A program made the position numbers and the translations under genes. DNA of 64,000 nt from Alphaproteobacteria bacterium (GTDB lineage Bacteria; Pseudomonadota; Alphaproteobacteria; Caulobacterales; Aquidulcibacteraceae): positions 1 to 64,000 of the forward strand of contig WGOB01000063.1 of NCBI GenBank assembly GCA_016124255.1, written 5' to 3'. Positions 26,203-35,744 of this stretch are shown piece by piece. How positions within the stretch are numbered: the stretch's first letter is position 1; the number at the start of each line of letters is the position of its first letter. The notes under the pieces were generated by a model. It was not told the origin of the DNA and did not search any database. It saw nothing but the letters and a program-made list of their open reading frames with translations.

Positions 26203-26850
26203 TCATTGCTGCGCCGCCGCGGGCGCGCCACGCTCCGGCAGTTCGCCACGGATCCGGCCGCGAAGCACGACTGCCCGATCGGACTGGCGCAGTTCATAGG
26301 ACTCTGCACGCACCACGCCAAGTGGCCCGGCGCCGGTGACGCCGTGCTCGCCGAACACATGGCCGGTGGCGGTGTCGATGCGCACGCTGGGGGTGGTGAA
26401 ACGGTTGCCGCTCGCGTCGGTGAAGACGACGCCGTCGGTGAGCCGGATCTCGCCGGCCGCCTCGTAGAAGATGCCTCGCGGCGAGATGATCGCGGCGCCC
26501 GCGGCATCGCGATAGACCGGCGCCGCGAGGCGGATGTCGCGCTCGCCCTCCTCGCCGCGGGCGGCGACGTCGGCTGTGAGCTGGTAGGGGACGCCGTCTT
26601 CCGATCGGCCGGTGAAGCGGGGATTGATCATCCGCAGGGGCTCGGCGTCGCGCAATTCGGCGCCGGCGAAGCCGCCCTGCGCCGCGAACACGCCCATGGC
26701 CACAAATACCGAGGCGAAGGCGGCGCCGGTCATCGCAGTGAACAAGCGCCGCAAGCCGGCGATCATGCGGGAGCGCTTGCGCGCGGCGGCGAGCGAAAGC
26801 CTGCGGCGGGGCTCCCAGACTTCGCCCGGATCGGTGGCGACGGGGGTCAT
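26203..26850 (-). CDS. lptC: LPS export bitopic protein LptC
   Basis: Single-pass inner-membrane protein that passes LPS from LptFG to LptA. The 215-residue protein has a cytoplasmic basic N-terminus, one helix (FASVFVAMGVFAAQGGF), then periplasmic strands with INPRFTGRSEDGVPYQLTAD, characteristic of LptC. It lies directly upstream of lptA. The start MTPVATDPGEVW was chosen for family length; the frame is open upstream. Confidence 0.9.
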   Translation of the reverse strand: MTPVATDPGEVWEPRRRLSLAAARKRSRMIAGLRRLFTAMTGAAFASVFVAMGVFAAQGGFAGAELRDAEPLRMINPRFTGRSEDGVPYQLTADVAARGEEGERDIRLAAPVYRDAAGAAIISPRGIFYEAAGEIRLTDGVVFTDASGNRFTTPSVRIDTATGHVFGEHGVTGAGPLGVVRAESYELRQSDRAVVLRGRIRGELPERGAPAAAQQ

Positions 26851-26896
26851 GAGTGGGCGCGACTTACGCTGTGAAAGCGGCCGGAAGCAAGGCGGC

Positions 26897-27727
26897 TCAG
26901 GAAAAGCCGAGGCCGTCGCGAAGCGCAGCGGGCGCGGTCCCCGCGGCGCGCAGCGCACACAAGGTCTCGGCCTGATCGCGTTTGGCGAGACGCTTTCCGT
27001 CGGCGCCGAGGATCAGGGGATGGTGGCGGTAGGCCGGCGTCGGGAGGTCCAGAAGCGCCTGGATCAGCACGTGAAGGTGGGGCGCGTCGGCGAGGTCGGC
27101 GCCGCGAATGACGTGGGTGATTCCCTGAGCGGCGTCGTCCCAGACGCTGGCGAGGTGGTAGCTGGCGGGAAATTCCTTGCGGGCGAGAACGGCGTCGCCG
27201 AAGCGGGCGGGGTCCGCGCGCGTCCAGGCCCCGTCGGCCTCGAAACCCAAGTCGTCCCAGCGGGCGGCGAGCACATCGCGGCAGCGGTCGAGCCGGAGCC
27301 GCCACGCGAAAGCGCGGCCTTGATTGAGGGCGGAGGCTTCCTCCGAGGCGGGCAACGGGCTTCCGCGGACGGCTTCGCCGGGCCCGTGCGGCGCATTCTG
27401 GCTTTCCGCCATAATGTGCTTGCGAGTCTTGAAGCAGCGATAGACGAGGCCCTGGTCGATCAGGCGTTGCAGGGCGGCGGCGTAGTGCTGCATGCGCTCG
27501 GACTGGCGCAGGACCGGCGTCTCCCAGGTCAGCCCGAGCCAGGCGAGATCCTCGAACATGGCGGCCTCAAACTCCAGGCGACATCGGCCCTGGTCGAGAT
27601 CCTCGATCCGCAGGATGAACCGGCCCCCAGCCTCCCGCGCCGCGGCGAACGCCGTCAGCGCCGAAAACGCGTGGCCGCGGTGGAGATAGCCCGTGGGGGA
27701 GGGCGCAAAGCGGGTCGCGAAGGGCAT
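26897..27727 (-). CDS. gluQ: Glutamyl-Q tRNA(Asp) synthetase
   Basis: Truncated GluRS paralogue that attaches glutamate to queuosine in tRNA(Asp). The 276-residue protein has the HIGH-type motif APSPTGYLHRGHAFSALTAF, IRGADLADAPHLHVLIQALL, and the KMSKS equivalent GKRLAKRDQ. It lacks an anticodon-binding domain, consistent with GluQ length. It is 46 bp upstream of lptC in the same direction. Confidence 0.95.
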   Translation of the reverse strand: MPFATRFAPSPTGYLHRGHAFSALTAFAAAREAGGRFILRIEDLDQGRCRLEFEAAMFEDLAWLGLTWETPVLRQSERMQHYAAALQRLIDQGLVYRCFKTRKHIMAESQNAPHGPGEAVRGSPLPASEEASALNQGRAFAWRLRLDRCRDVLAARWDDLGFEADGAWTRADPARFGDAVLARKEFPASYHLASVWDDAAQGITHVIRGADLADAPHLHVLIQALLDLPTPAYRHHPLILGADGKRLAKRDQAETLCALRAAGTAPAALRDGLGFS

Positions 27728-27947
27728 GGGGCGTCATTTTCGCATGCGAGTGCGGCGCGCGCGTCACAAACCTGTCGCTGCAAATCAGGTAGGGGGTGAT
27801 GGAATTCGCACCGTTATGGACCTAAGTACGGCCCGCAAGGAGTTCCGCTTTCAGTCCGATCAGGCTCATCCTCCCTGAACCGCCCCTGGCGCAGCAGCCG
27901 GGGCCCCTCGCCGTGGTCGGCCTTTGGCCGATGCAGGAGCGGCAGGG

Positions 27948-28508
27948 ATGAACGTCGTGGCCGCCCCCCTCTCGGGCTGGCCCGCGCTGGTCCTGAACGC
28001 GGACTATCGTCCGCTGTCTTATTACCCGCTGTCGCTTTGGCCCTGGCAGGAGGCGGTGAAAGCCGTTTTCCTGGAGCGCGTCGACGTCGTGGCGGAGTAC
28101 GACCACGAGGTGCATTCGCCCTCCATGGCGATGAAGCTGCCGTCGGTGATCTGCCTGCGCGAGTTCGTCAGCCAGGATCGGCCGCCGGCGTTCACGCGCT
28201 TCAACGTGTTCCTGCGCGACGGCTTCGCCTGCCAATATTGCGGTGCGGAGGCGGACCTTACGTTCGATCACCTGCTACCGCGCTCGAAGGGCGGGCGCAC
28301 GACGTGGGAGAACATCGTCACCGCGTGCGCGCCGTGCAATCTGCGCAAGGGCAGCAAGTACGCGAAGCATTCGGGCATGCGTCCGCACCGGCATCCGCGC
28401 CGGCCGACGATGTACGAGCTGCAGGAAGTCGGGCGCCGGTTTCCGCCGAACCACCTGCACGAGACCTGGGTCGATTATCTCTATTGGGACGTCGAGCTGG
28501 AGGCTTAG
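27948..28508 (+). CDS. HNH endonuclease family protein
   Basis: A 186-residue protein of the widespread single-domain HNH family (ALVLNADYRPLSYYPLSLWP at the N-terminus). The metal/zinc region is FACQYCGAEADLTFDHLLPR with ENIVTACAPCNLRKGSK, giving the HNH core and four structural cysteines. The cellular role of this chromosomal family is not settled; it is not part of a visible restriction system. The ATG has GGAG upstream; a TTG eight codons earlier is possible. Confidence 0.9.
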   Translation: MNVVAAPLSGWPALVLNADYRPLSYYPLSLWPWQEAVKAVFLERVDVVAEYDHEVHSPSMAMKLPSVICLREFVSQDRPPAFTRFNVFLRDGFACQYCGAEADLTFDHLLPRSKGGRTTWENIVTACAPCNLRKGSKYAKHSGMRPHRHPRRPTMYELQEVGRRFPPNHLHETWVDYLYWDVELEA

Positions 28509-28522
28509 GGCGTCGAACGCTG

Positions 28523-28687
28523 CTAAGGCGTCGGGCCGGCGAACGCGGGCATCAGCGCTTCGAACATGTCCTCGACGGTCGTGCCCATCGTGAACAGCGA
28601 CGAGATGATCAGGATTGCGATGAGGGCCGCGATCATCGAGTACTCGATGGCGGTGGCGGCGTCCTCGGCGTGAATGAAGCGCCGCAT
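28523..28687 (-). CDS. Flp/Fap-type type IVb pilin
   Basis: A 54-residue pilin: short basic leader MRRFIHAEDAATAIEYSMIA, then a hydrophobic helix and a small hydrophilic end. The A-T-A-I-E-Y motif with Glu at position +5 is the Flp signature; the residue at the usual Gly processing position is Ala. Its ATG overlaps the mutT stop by one base (TGATG). No tad/cpa assembly genes are in the window, so the secretion partner is elsewhere. Confidence 0.85.
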   Translation of the reverse strand: MRRFIHAEDAATAIEYSMIAALIAILIISSLFTMGTTVEDMFEALMPAFAGPTP

Positions 28688-29097
28688 CACACGCCCCGCG
28701 CAATCAGCGCGTCGACGAGCGGGCGATCGGCGGGCGGCATGGGGTGCGCGCGCAGATCCTGCGGCTTCGCCCAAACCAGAGCGGCGTGTTCCTGAGCGAC
28801 GGGCGCGCCCCGCCAGCGCCGCACGACGTAGAGCGGCATGAGCAGGTGGAAGTCCGCATACGCATGCGATGCGAATGCGTACGGCTCCAGCGCGTCCGGC
28901 TCCACAACCACGTCCAATTCCTCTCTCAACTCGCGCACCAGCGCCGCTTCCGGCGCCTCGCCCGGCTCGACCTTGCCGCCGGGAAATTCCCAGAGCCCGG
29001 CGAGCGATTTTCCGTCCGGCCGTTGTGCGATCAGAACGCGCCCGTCGGCATCGACGAGCGCGGCCGCAACGACCAGAACAAGGCGGGATGATGGCAT
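28687..29097 (-). CDS. mutT: 8-oxo-dGTP diphosphatase MutT (Nudix)
   Basis: Removes oxidised dGTP from the nucleotide pool. The 136-residue protein has the Nudix box GGKVEPGEAPEAALVRELRE followed by EL, and WEFPG just before it, typical of MutT. In relatives mutT lies near argJ and secA; here an SNase-like gene separates it from argJ. The pilin gene follows with a one-base overlap. Confidence 0.93.
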   Translation of the reverse strand: MPSSRLVLVVAAALVDADGRVLIAQRPDGKSLAGLWEFPGGKVEPGEAPEAALVRELREELDVVVEPDALEPYAFASHAYADFHLLMPLYVVRRWRGAPVAQEHAALVWAKPQDLRAHPMPPADRPLVDALIARGV

Positions 29098-29196
29098 GGG
29101 CGTCGTTAAGGGCGGGTGGGGAAAAGTGGTTGAGGTTTGTTTAGCATTTGCGGTGGGGGACCGATAATGAGGCGTTAAAGGCGATGGGAGTGGGCG

Positions 29197-30219
29197 ATGG
29201 AATGGGTGCCGTTTCTAATGCTCGGCGGGGCGCTCGCGCTCTTCCTGCTGAGCACTCGTCAGTTTCCACTCCTAATTCGATTGCTGGTCTGGCTGGCAGG
29301 CGCGGCGCTCATAGGAAGCGCAATCACGTTGGCGCTCATCACAGAGGGACGTTACGGGCTGTTTAGAGCGGTGATTGATTTCTTTGCTCATATCGGAGAG
29401 CCCGCCGGTAGCGCGGTCGTGCGGTCGTTTTCCGACAACTCCCCGACTGTTCTCAAGCACATCGAACCGCTGTTGGACCTGTTTCTTGTCCTGGCGTCTT
29501 TCATGGGTGTTCTCGCCCTCTTTGCCTTCACTCCGGGCGAACGGTTGGAAAGGATCGTTCGGCCTTCGGTCTTTGTGCTAGTGGGCATGATGCTCGGTGG
29601 CGCGTTGGCTCTGAGCTTGGTCGCCATCGGTTTTGGCGGTTACACGAAACCGCGATCGTACTTTGCTCAACTAGAGGCAAACGACGTCATTGACGGCGAT
29701 ACAATCCGTATCGGCGAGACGACCATCCGTCTTTGGGGATTGGATGCACCGGAGGCTCATCAGCCATGCTTGACGGACAGTGGACTAAGGGACTGCGGGG
29801 TAGAAGCAACGGCGTGGCTCACGCGCGAACTTAGCGGTTCTCTCATTCGGTGCAGTCAACCAGAAGGCGCTGACTCAGATGAGCCGCCGATGGAGACCTT
29901 CGGGCGACCCATCATGCAATGCTTCCGCATCGCCGCCGAAGGTGAGCAAGACATTGCACGCATGGTGATAGCAAGCGGATATGGCATCGAGTATCGGAGC
30001 GACTCGAAACCGATCGATTTCTATAAGTACGCGAGCGCTGAGTCAGATGCTGCGGATCGGCGTGCGGGGCTTCATGCTTTCTGCATGCTAACGCCTAAGA
30101 CTTGGCGCCGAGAGAGCGCCGCAAGATCGGCATTCACCATGGGCCAGGCGATAGTGGACGTCAGTCTGACGATCGGGAATTGTTCCCCCTACTACGCATC
30201 GGCGGTCAGAGCCCCCTAA
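29197..30219 (+). CDS. Membrane-anchored staphylococcal-nuclease-like protein
   Basis: A 340-residue protein with about four N-terminal membrane helices (residues about 1-25, 27-50, 88-110, 124-146) followed by an SNase-like domain beginning VIDGDTIRIGETTIRLWGLD with APEAHQPC, the usual Ca/active-site region. Several extra cysteines (DCGVEATAW, IRCSQ, MQCF, FCMLT) may form disulfides. GC content is visibly lower than in surrounding genes, and it lies on the opposite strand inside a conserved cluster, suggesting acquisition. It shares CTAA with the convergent argJ stop. A nuclease role is inferred. Confidence 0.85.
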   Translation: MEWVPFLMLGGALALFLLSTRQFPLLIRLLVWLAGAALIGSAITLALITEGRYGLFRAVIDFFAHIGEPAGSAVVRSFSDNSPTVLKHIEPLLDLFLVLASFMGVLALFAFTPGERLERIVRPSVFVLVGMMLGGALALSLVAIGFGGYTKPRSYFAQLEANDVIDGDTIRIGETTIRLWGLDAPEAHQPCLTDSGLRDCGVEATAWLTRELSGSLIRCSQPEGADSDEPPMETFGRPIMQCFRIAAEGEQDIARMVIASGYGIEYRSDSKPIDFYKYASAESDAADRRAGLHAFCMLTPKTWRRESAARSAFTMGQAIVDVSLTIGNCSPYYASAVRAP

Positions 30220-31463
30220 CTCCGATAATCGCCGTTGATTTCGACGTAGCGCTTGGTGAGGTCGCAGGTGTGCATGGTCGCGCGGCCGTCGCCGACGCCG
30301 ACGTCGACGGTGATTTCCAGTTCGCTGCCGCGCATATAGGCGCTCATCTTTTCTTCGTCGTAGGTCTTGGAGACGGCGCCGTTCTTCGCGGCCCAAAGAG
30401 CCCCGAACTTCACGGAAAGCCTATCGCGGTCGATCTTCTGGTCGCTCCGGCCCACGGCCATGACGATGCGGCCCCAATTGGCGTCCTCGCCGGCGATGGC
30501 GGTCTTGACCAGCGGGCTCTCGCAGATCGTCCGTACAATGATCTTCGCGGCCTTGTCGCTCTCGGCGCCGGTGACGGCGACCTTCACCAGCTTGGTCGCG
30601 CCTTCGCCATCGCGGACGATCTGGATGGCGAGATCGGCCAGCACCGCGCGCAGCTTCTTGCGGAAATCGGCGAGCGCTTCGTCGTCGGCGTTGCGCACGG
30701 GCGCGTGGTCAATCGCGCCGGTTGCGAACAGGAAGACGCAATCGTTGGTCGAGCGATCCGCATCCACGGTGATGGCGTTGAAGCTTTCCTCGTTGGCCTG
30801 CCGGAGAAGCTTCTGGAGCACGGGCGCGGGGATGGCGGCATCGGTGAACACGAAGGCCAGCATCGTCGCCATGTTCGGCGCGATCATGCCGGAGCCCTTG
30901 GCGATTCCGGCGATCGCCGCCTTCCTGTCGCCGATGCGCGCAGTCGCGCCCGCGCCTTTGGGGAAGGTGTCGGTGGTCATGATGGCGCCGGCCGCGGCGC
31001 GCCAGTCGATCGGCTGCAGCGTGCGCGCGAGCGTTGGCAGCACCGCTCTCGCCTTGGCGTCATCCAGCGGCACCCCGATGACGCCGGTCGAGGCGGCGAG
31101 CAGCGCTTCGGCGGGCGCGCCGACGGCGTCCCCCGCCGCCGCGAGGGCGCGGCGTGCGGCGTCATAGCCGGCCCGGCCGGTGAAGGAATTGGCGCAGCCG
31201 GCGTTGGCCAGGAGCCCGCGCACCGCGCCCTTGCGCGCCTTCAGCGCCGCCTTGCTCCAATCGGTGGGCGCGGAGCCCACCGCGTTGGTGGTGAAGACGC
31301 CCGCGGCGCGGGTCGTCTCCGGCAGGCGCACGAGCAAGAGGTCGGGCCGGTCGTGCTTGTAGTAGCCGGCGCGGCCGATTGCGGCCTCGACGCCGCGGAT
31401 CGCGGGCAGGTTCGGGAAGGCGGCGGGCGCGAGCGGCGAGACCGGCGCGGCTTTCGGGCTCAC
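30216..31463 (-). CDS. argJ: Bifunctional ornithine acetyltransferase / N-acetylglutamate synthase
   Basis: ArgJ transfers acetyl from N-acetylornithine to glutamate in arginine synthesis. The 415-residue precursor has the self-cleavage site in KGSGMIAPNMATMLAF (between Ala and the following Thr by family precedent), TNAVGSAPTDWSKAAL and ITVDADRSTNDCVFLF. The last residues TCDLTKRYVEINGDYRS are typical. It overlaps the upstream PPIase by four bases. Confidence 0.96.
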   Translation of the reverse strand: MSPKAAPVSPLAPAAFPNLPAIRGVEAAIGRAGYYKHDRPDLLLVRLPETTRAAGVFTTNAVGSAPTDWSKAALKARKGAVRGLLANAGCANSFTGRAGYDAARRALAAAGDAVGAPAEALLAASTGVIGVPLDDAKARAVLPTLARTLQPIDWRAAAGAIMTTDTFPKGAGATARIGDRKAAIAGIAKGSGMIAPNMATMLAFVFTDAAIPAPVLQKLLRQANEESFNAITVDADRSTNDCVFLFATGAIDHAPVRNADDEALADFRKKLRAVLADLAIQIVRDGEGATKLVKVAVTGAESDKAAKIIVRTICESPLVKTAIAGEDANWGRIVMAVGRSDQKIDRDRLSVKFGALWAAKNGAVSKTYDEEKMSAYMRGSELEITVDVGVGDGRATMHTCDLTKRYVEINGDYRS

Positions 31464-32530
31464 GTCTCCCGCTCTTCAGCGGGGGCAGGCTCAGCGGCCG
31501 GCGGCGGGGGTTCATCCGGCGCGTCATCGGGCTGGCCGGCGGCGGCGACGCCGCCGGGGCCCATCGGGATGTCCGACGGCGCGTTCGGGGCAGGGGCGGC
31601 GGACGGGCGATCGCCGGTTTCGGACTCAGCGGGGGCTTCGGCGGGGCCGCCGGTGGCGGCGATCTCGATGCGGACCTGGCTCTGCAGCCGGTCGCGCAGC
31701 GATTCCACGCCTTCGAAGCGGAGGTGGTTGACGATGTCGCCGCGGAGCGCCGCCAGGCTTGGCGCGCCCCGCTGGCGGCGGTCGCGGATCTGGATCACGT
31801 GCCAGCCCAGCTCGGTCTGGATCGGGCCGGCGGTGTCGCCGACGCGGTGGGAATCCACCGCCTGGCGGAAGCCGTCGGGCAGGCTGTCGACGAGCGCCCA
31901 GCCGATGTCGCCGCCCTCGCTGCGGGTGCGGACGTCGCGGGAGAGCTGAAACGCCAGATCCTCGAAGCGCTCGCCCTCGTTGAGGCGACGGATTGCGGCG
32001 GACGCCGCCTCGCGGGTGTCGAGCTGGATGTGCCGGATCAGCACTTCGGGCGTTTCGCCGATATCGCGGATGGTCTGTTTGTAGCGGCGCTCGATCGTAT
32101 CGGGATCGGTCGCGCGGTTCTCGATCTCGGAATAAATGGCGCTGGCCAGAATGCGCTCGCGCGCCGCGTCGAGGGCGCGGCGCACGTCGGGATCGCGATC
32201 GAGCCCACGGGTCTCGGCTTCGCGCGCAAACAGGCGCTGGGTGATCAGGTCCTGCAGCGCGAGATGGTAAACGTCGCTGCCGGGGGTCAGCTCCTCGCCT
32301 TCGCGGAGGCGGCCGTTGCGGACGGCGAAGTCGCGCACGTCCTCATGGTAGATCGGTCGGCCATTGACCTTGGCGGCGACGGAATTGTCGTCGAAGCGGG
32401 TCTCGCGCACGCCGCCGGAGTCCGACTCGCTGCAGCTCAGCACGCCGGCCGCCGCCGTTGCGGCCGCGGCCGCAATGAGCGCCGCCTTGAGCCCGCGCCT
32501 CAGGCCCCGGAAAGGTCTAAACAGGGACAT
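31460..32530 (-). CDS. Parvulin-type peptidyl-prolyl isomerase lipoprotein
   Basis: Periplasmic SurA/PrsA-like foldase of 356 residues. It has a signal peptide ending AAGVLSC (lipobox), an N-terminal chaperone domain (VAAKVNGRPIYHEDVRDFAV), then a parvulin domain (about 160-260: EVLIRHIQLDTREAASAAIR, GGDIGWALVDSLPDGF, GWHVIQIRDRR). The final 80 residues are Ala/Pro/Glu-rich. It is coupled to argJ and divergent from secA, a common arrangement. Confidence 0.92.
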   Translation of the reverse strand: MSLFRPFRGLRRGLKAALIAAAAATAAAGVLSCSESDSGGVRETRFDDNSVAAKVNGRPIYHEDVRDFAVRNGRLREGEELTPGSDVYHLALQDLITQRLFAREAETRGLDRDPDVRRALDAARERILASAIYSEIENRATDPDTIERRYKQTIRDIGETPEVLIRHIQLDTREAASAAIRRLNEGERFEDLAFQLSRDVRTRSEGGDIGWALVDSLPDGFRQAVDSHRVGDTAGPIQTELGWHVIQIRDRRQRGAPSLAALRGDIVNHLRFEGVESLRDRLQSQVRIEIAATGGPAEAPAESETGDRPSAAPAPNAPSDIPMGPGGVAAAGQPDDAPDEPPPPAAEPAPAEERET

Positions 32531-32914
32531 GCCGCACGCCCTCGCTGACTCGATCTTCCTCGCCGCCTGCGGCGGTCAGGACTGACCCCGCCGATCCGCG
32601 CAGACGCCTGTCGACGCTGTGGAAATCGGGCCGCCGCGGGGGCGTCTCATTGACACCGCAAGGGGGCGCTCTTAAGTCTCGCCGGCGCGCGAGTCGAGCC
32701 TCTTTCACACGCGCGCGGGCGTCGCAAAGGACCGTCCGGGCGCGCATCCCCGTGAGTGTGCGCCCCATTGCCGCGTCCAGCGCGCCGTCGTCCATTCTCC
32801 CAGGACGCGCGGGGTGCGCCGGTACGTGAACTCCTCTACACTCCGCGCCATCCATGTCCTGCGCCCCAAGGCTCCAAGCCTGACGGCCTGGGCGCAGTCA
32901 GGTAAGAGCGCCGC
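32531..32914. other. 384-bp divergent spacer between PPIase and secA genes
   Basis: No convincing gene. On the plus strand TTGACA at 32650-32655 with TTAAGT at 32672-32677 (16-bp gap) is a possible promoter about 240 bp before secA. The rest is GC-rich with short palindromes around GCCGGCGCGCG. Open frames here lack protein-like composition. Confidence 0.4.
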
Positions 32915-35623
32915 ATGCTGAGCTTCGCCCGAAAACTCTTCGGCTCCCTCAACGAACGCAAGGTTCGCGCCATGCGCGGGCTCGTGCAGCGGATCAACGC
33001 GCTCGAGCCGAACTACGAAGCGCTCTCAGACGAAGCGCTGCGGAACAAGACCAGTGAATACCGCCAGCGGCTCGCGCGCGGCGCGAAGCTCGACGACATC
33101 CTGCCCGAAGCGTTCGCGACGGTGCGCGAAGCGGCCAAGCGCACGCTCGGCCAGCGCCATTACGACGTGCAGATGCTCGGCGGCATGGTGCTGCATTCCG
33201 GCAAGATCGCGGAGATGCGCACCGGCGAAGGCAAGACGCTGGTGGCGACGCTGCCGACCTACCTCAACGCGCTTGAGCAGCGCGGCGTGCATGTCATCAC
33301 CGTGAACGATTACCTGGCCAAGCGCGACAGCGAATGGATGGGCCAGATCTATCGCTTCCTCGGGCTCTCCACGGGCGTCATCGTACACGGGCTCTATGAC
33401 AACGAACGCCGTCAGGCCTACGCGGCCGACGTCACCTACGGCACGAACAACGAGTTCGGCTTCGATTATCTGCGCGACAACATGAAATACTCGCTGGGCG
33501 AGATGGTCCAGCGCAGCCATCGCTTCGCGATCGTCGACGAGGTGGATTCCATCCTGATCGACGAAGCGCGCACGCCGCTGATCATTTCCGGCCCGACCGA
33601 GGACCGCAGCGAGTTCTACATCACGATGGACGCGCTGATCCCGGACCTCGCCGACGACGATTACGAGGTCGACGAAAAGCAGCGCTCGGTCACGTTCACG
33701 GAGAAGGGCTCGGAGAGCCTGGAGAACATGCTCGCCGATCGCGGCCTGCTGCAGGGATCCCTCTACGAGCCGTCGAACATCTCGATCGTGCACCACGCCA
33801 ACCAGGCGCTGCGCGCGCACAAGCTCTTCCATCGCGACAAGGACTACATCGTCAAGGACGGCGAAGTGATCCTGATCGACGAGTTTACCGGGCGGATGAT
33901 GCAGGGCCGGCGGCTGTCTGAGGGCCTTCACCAGGCGATCGAAGCCAAAGAAGGCTCGAAGATCCAGCCGGAGAACCAGACGCTCGCGTCGATCACGTTC
34001 CAGAATTATTTCCGCCTCTACGACAAGCTCGCCGGCATGACCGGCACGGCGTCGACCGAGGCCAACGAATTCCACGACATTTACAAGCTCGACGTCGTCG
34101 AGATTCCGACGAACCGCCCGGTGCTGCGCCTCGACGAAGACGACGAGGTCTATCGGACCGGCAAAGAGAAGAACAAGGCGATCCTGGAAGACATCGAGCA
34201 GACGTACAAGCGCGGCCAGCCCGTGCTTGTGGGCACGGTGTCGATCGAGAAGTCCGAGCAGCTTTCCGAATTGCTGAAGCGGCGCGGCATTCCCCACCAG
34301 GTGCTGAACGCGCGCTATCACGAGCAGGAGGCGCAGATCGTGGCGCAGGCAGGCGTGCCCGGCGCGGTGACGATCGCCACCAACATGGCCGGCCGCGGCA
34401 CCGACATCCAGCTCGGCGGCAATGTCGATATGCGCGTGCGCGCCTCGCTGCGCGGCGACGAAACGCCCGACCAGATGGCGGCGATCCGGCGCGAGATCCA
34501 GGCCGACGTCGACGGCAAGAAGCAAAAGGCGCTGGGCGCCGGCGGGCTCTATGTTCTGGGTACGGAGCGTCACGAGAGCCGGCGCATCGACAATCAGCTG
34601 CGCGACCGGACGGGCCGCCAGGGCGACCCCGGCAAGTCGAAATTCTATATCTGCCTGGAAGACGATCTCCTGCGCATCTTCGCGGCAGAGCGGCTCGATG
34701 CGATCATGCGCGGCCTGGGCATCCAGGAGGGCGAGGCGATCGTCCATCCGTGGATGAACAAGGCGCTTGAAACGTCGCAGCGCCGCGTCGAGCAGCGGAA
34801 TTTCGAAATCCGCAAGAACCTCCTGAAGTACGACGACGTCATCAACGATCAGCGCAAGGCGATCTTCGAGCAGCGCATCGAGTTCATGCGCACCGCCGAC
34901 GTCGCGCCGATCGTGCGCGACATGCGCCACGACGTGATGGCGAAGATCGTCTCCACGCACATGCCGGAGAAGTCGTATCCCGAGCAGTGGGAGATCGACC
35001 AGCTCATGGAGGATATCGACGAGGTCTGCGGGTTCTCGCCGGACATCCGCGCCTGGGCGAGCGAAGAGGGCGTCGACCAGAACGACATCCGCGACATGCT
35101 GATCAAGGACGTGGACCGCGTCTACGCCGCGAAGGCGGCGATGCTCGGGCCTGAGCGCCTGCGCGCGGTTGAGAAGCAAATTCTTTTGCAGGTCGTGGAC
35201 CTGCGCTGGCGCGAGCACCTGGCGCAGCTCGATCATTTGCGCAGCGTGATCCACCTGCGCGGCTACGCGCAACGCGATCCGCTCAACGAGTTCAAGACCG
35301 AAGCGTTCACGCTGTTCGAGCGGATGCTGTTCGACCTGCGCACGACCGTTTCGCGGATGCTGATGCGGCTCCAGATCGGCGCGCCTGAAGACGCGCAGGC
35401 GCCCGCGCCCCCGCCGCCGCAGCGCCTGGTGGAAGTGCACCGCGATCCGGTCACCGGCGAGAACGAGATGGAGGACGATCCCGAGCCGCCGCCGTCGCGC
35501 GCGTTCGATCGCAACGATCCGCGCACGTGGGGCAAGGTCTCGCGGAACGCGCCATGCCCGTGCGGATCAGGCAAGAAGTTCAAGTATTGCCACGGGGATC
35601 TGGGGCAGGCGGCAAGCGCCTAG
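32915..35623 (+). CDS. secA: Preprotein translocase ATPase SecA
   Basis: Motor of the Sec translocon. The 902-residue protein has Walker [19 protein letters not shown]-type [18 protein letters not shown] domain, and helicase motif [10 protein letters not shown]. The C-terminus carries the SEC-C zinc motif [17 protein letters not shown], preceded by an acidic/proline linker, which binds SecB or ribosomes. Start [20 protein letters not shown] matches the family. Preceded by a long spacer and followed by a family A repeat. Confidence 0.98.
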   Translation: MLSFARKLFGSLNERKVRAMRGLVQRINALEPNYEALSDEALRNKTSEYRQRLARGAKLDDILPEAFATVREAAKRTLGQRHYDVQMLGGMVLHSGKIAEMRTGEGKTLVATLPTYLNALEQRGVHVITVNDYLAKRDSEWMGQIYRFLGLSTGVIVHGLYDNERRQAYAADVTYGTNNEFGFDYLRDNMKYSLGEMVQRSHRFAIVDEVDSILIDEARTPLIISGPTEDRSEFYITMDALIPDLADDDYEVDEKQRSVTFTEKGSESLENMLADRGLLQGSLYEPSNISIVHHANQALRAHKLFHRDKDYIVKDGEVILIDEFTGRMMQGRRLSEGLHQAIEAKEGSKIQPENQTLASITFQNYFRLYDKLAGMTGTASTEANEFHDIYKLDVVEIPTNRPVLRLDEDDEVYRTGKEKNKAILEDIEQTYKRGQPVLVGTVSIEKSEQLSELLKRRGIPHQVLNARYHEQEAQIVAQAGVPGAVTIATNMAGRGTDIQLGGNVDMRVRASLRGDETPDQMAAIRREIQADVDGKKQKALGAGGLYVLGTERHESRRIDNQLRDRTGRQGDPGKSKFYICLEDDLLRIFAAERLDAIMRGLGIQEGEAIVHPWMNKALETSQRRVEQRNFEIRKNLLKYDDVINDQRKAIFEQRIEFMRTADVAPIVRDMRHDVMAKIVSTHMPEKSYPEQWEIDQLMEDIDEVCGFSPDIRAWASEEGVDQNDIRDMLIKDVDRVYAAKAAMLGPERLRAVEKQILLQVVDLRWREHLAQLDHLRSVIHLRGYAQRDPLNEFKTEAFTLFERMLFDLRTTVSRMLMRLQIGAPEDAQAPAPPPPQRLVEVHRDPVTGENEMEDDPEPPPSRAFDRNDPRTWGKVSRNAPCPCGSGKKFKYCHGDLGQAASA

Positions 35624-35633
35624 ACTCTGTTTT

Positions 35634-35706
35634 GGCGCGCCGGCCCCGTGACGTAGACCCCGTCCCAGAGGCGCGCCGATTGGCGTTGCCGGCACGCGCG
35701 GGCGCG
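35634..35706. repeat. Family A hairpin repeat, short copy downstream of secA
   Basis: GGCGCGCCGGCCCCGTGACG, then GGCGCGCC 29 bases later and GCCGGCACGCGCGGGCGCG. It begins 10 bases after the secA stop behind TTTT and could act as a transcript end signal. Related to 23249, 48661, 49450 and 55742. Confidence 0.75.
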
Positions 35707-35744
35707 TCGTCTGCGTACGTGGACCGCGGGCATCCAGCCCGCGT

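Noticed and set aside
27810-27878. Short frame MDLSTARKEFRFQSDQAHPP upstream of the HNH gene
   Set aside because: No ribosome binding site or hydrophobic pattern; 20 codons is too short to support without conservation.
32517-32855. Minus-strand open frame in the secA-PPIase spacer
   Set aside because: It is rich in Arg, Ala and Cys with no protein-like pattern and overlaps the promoter region of two real genes.
33026-35440. An 804-codon open frame antisense to secA
   Set aside because: Long antisense frames are expected from third-position GC bias. secA on the other strand is unmistakable, and the antisense protein has no family motif.
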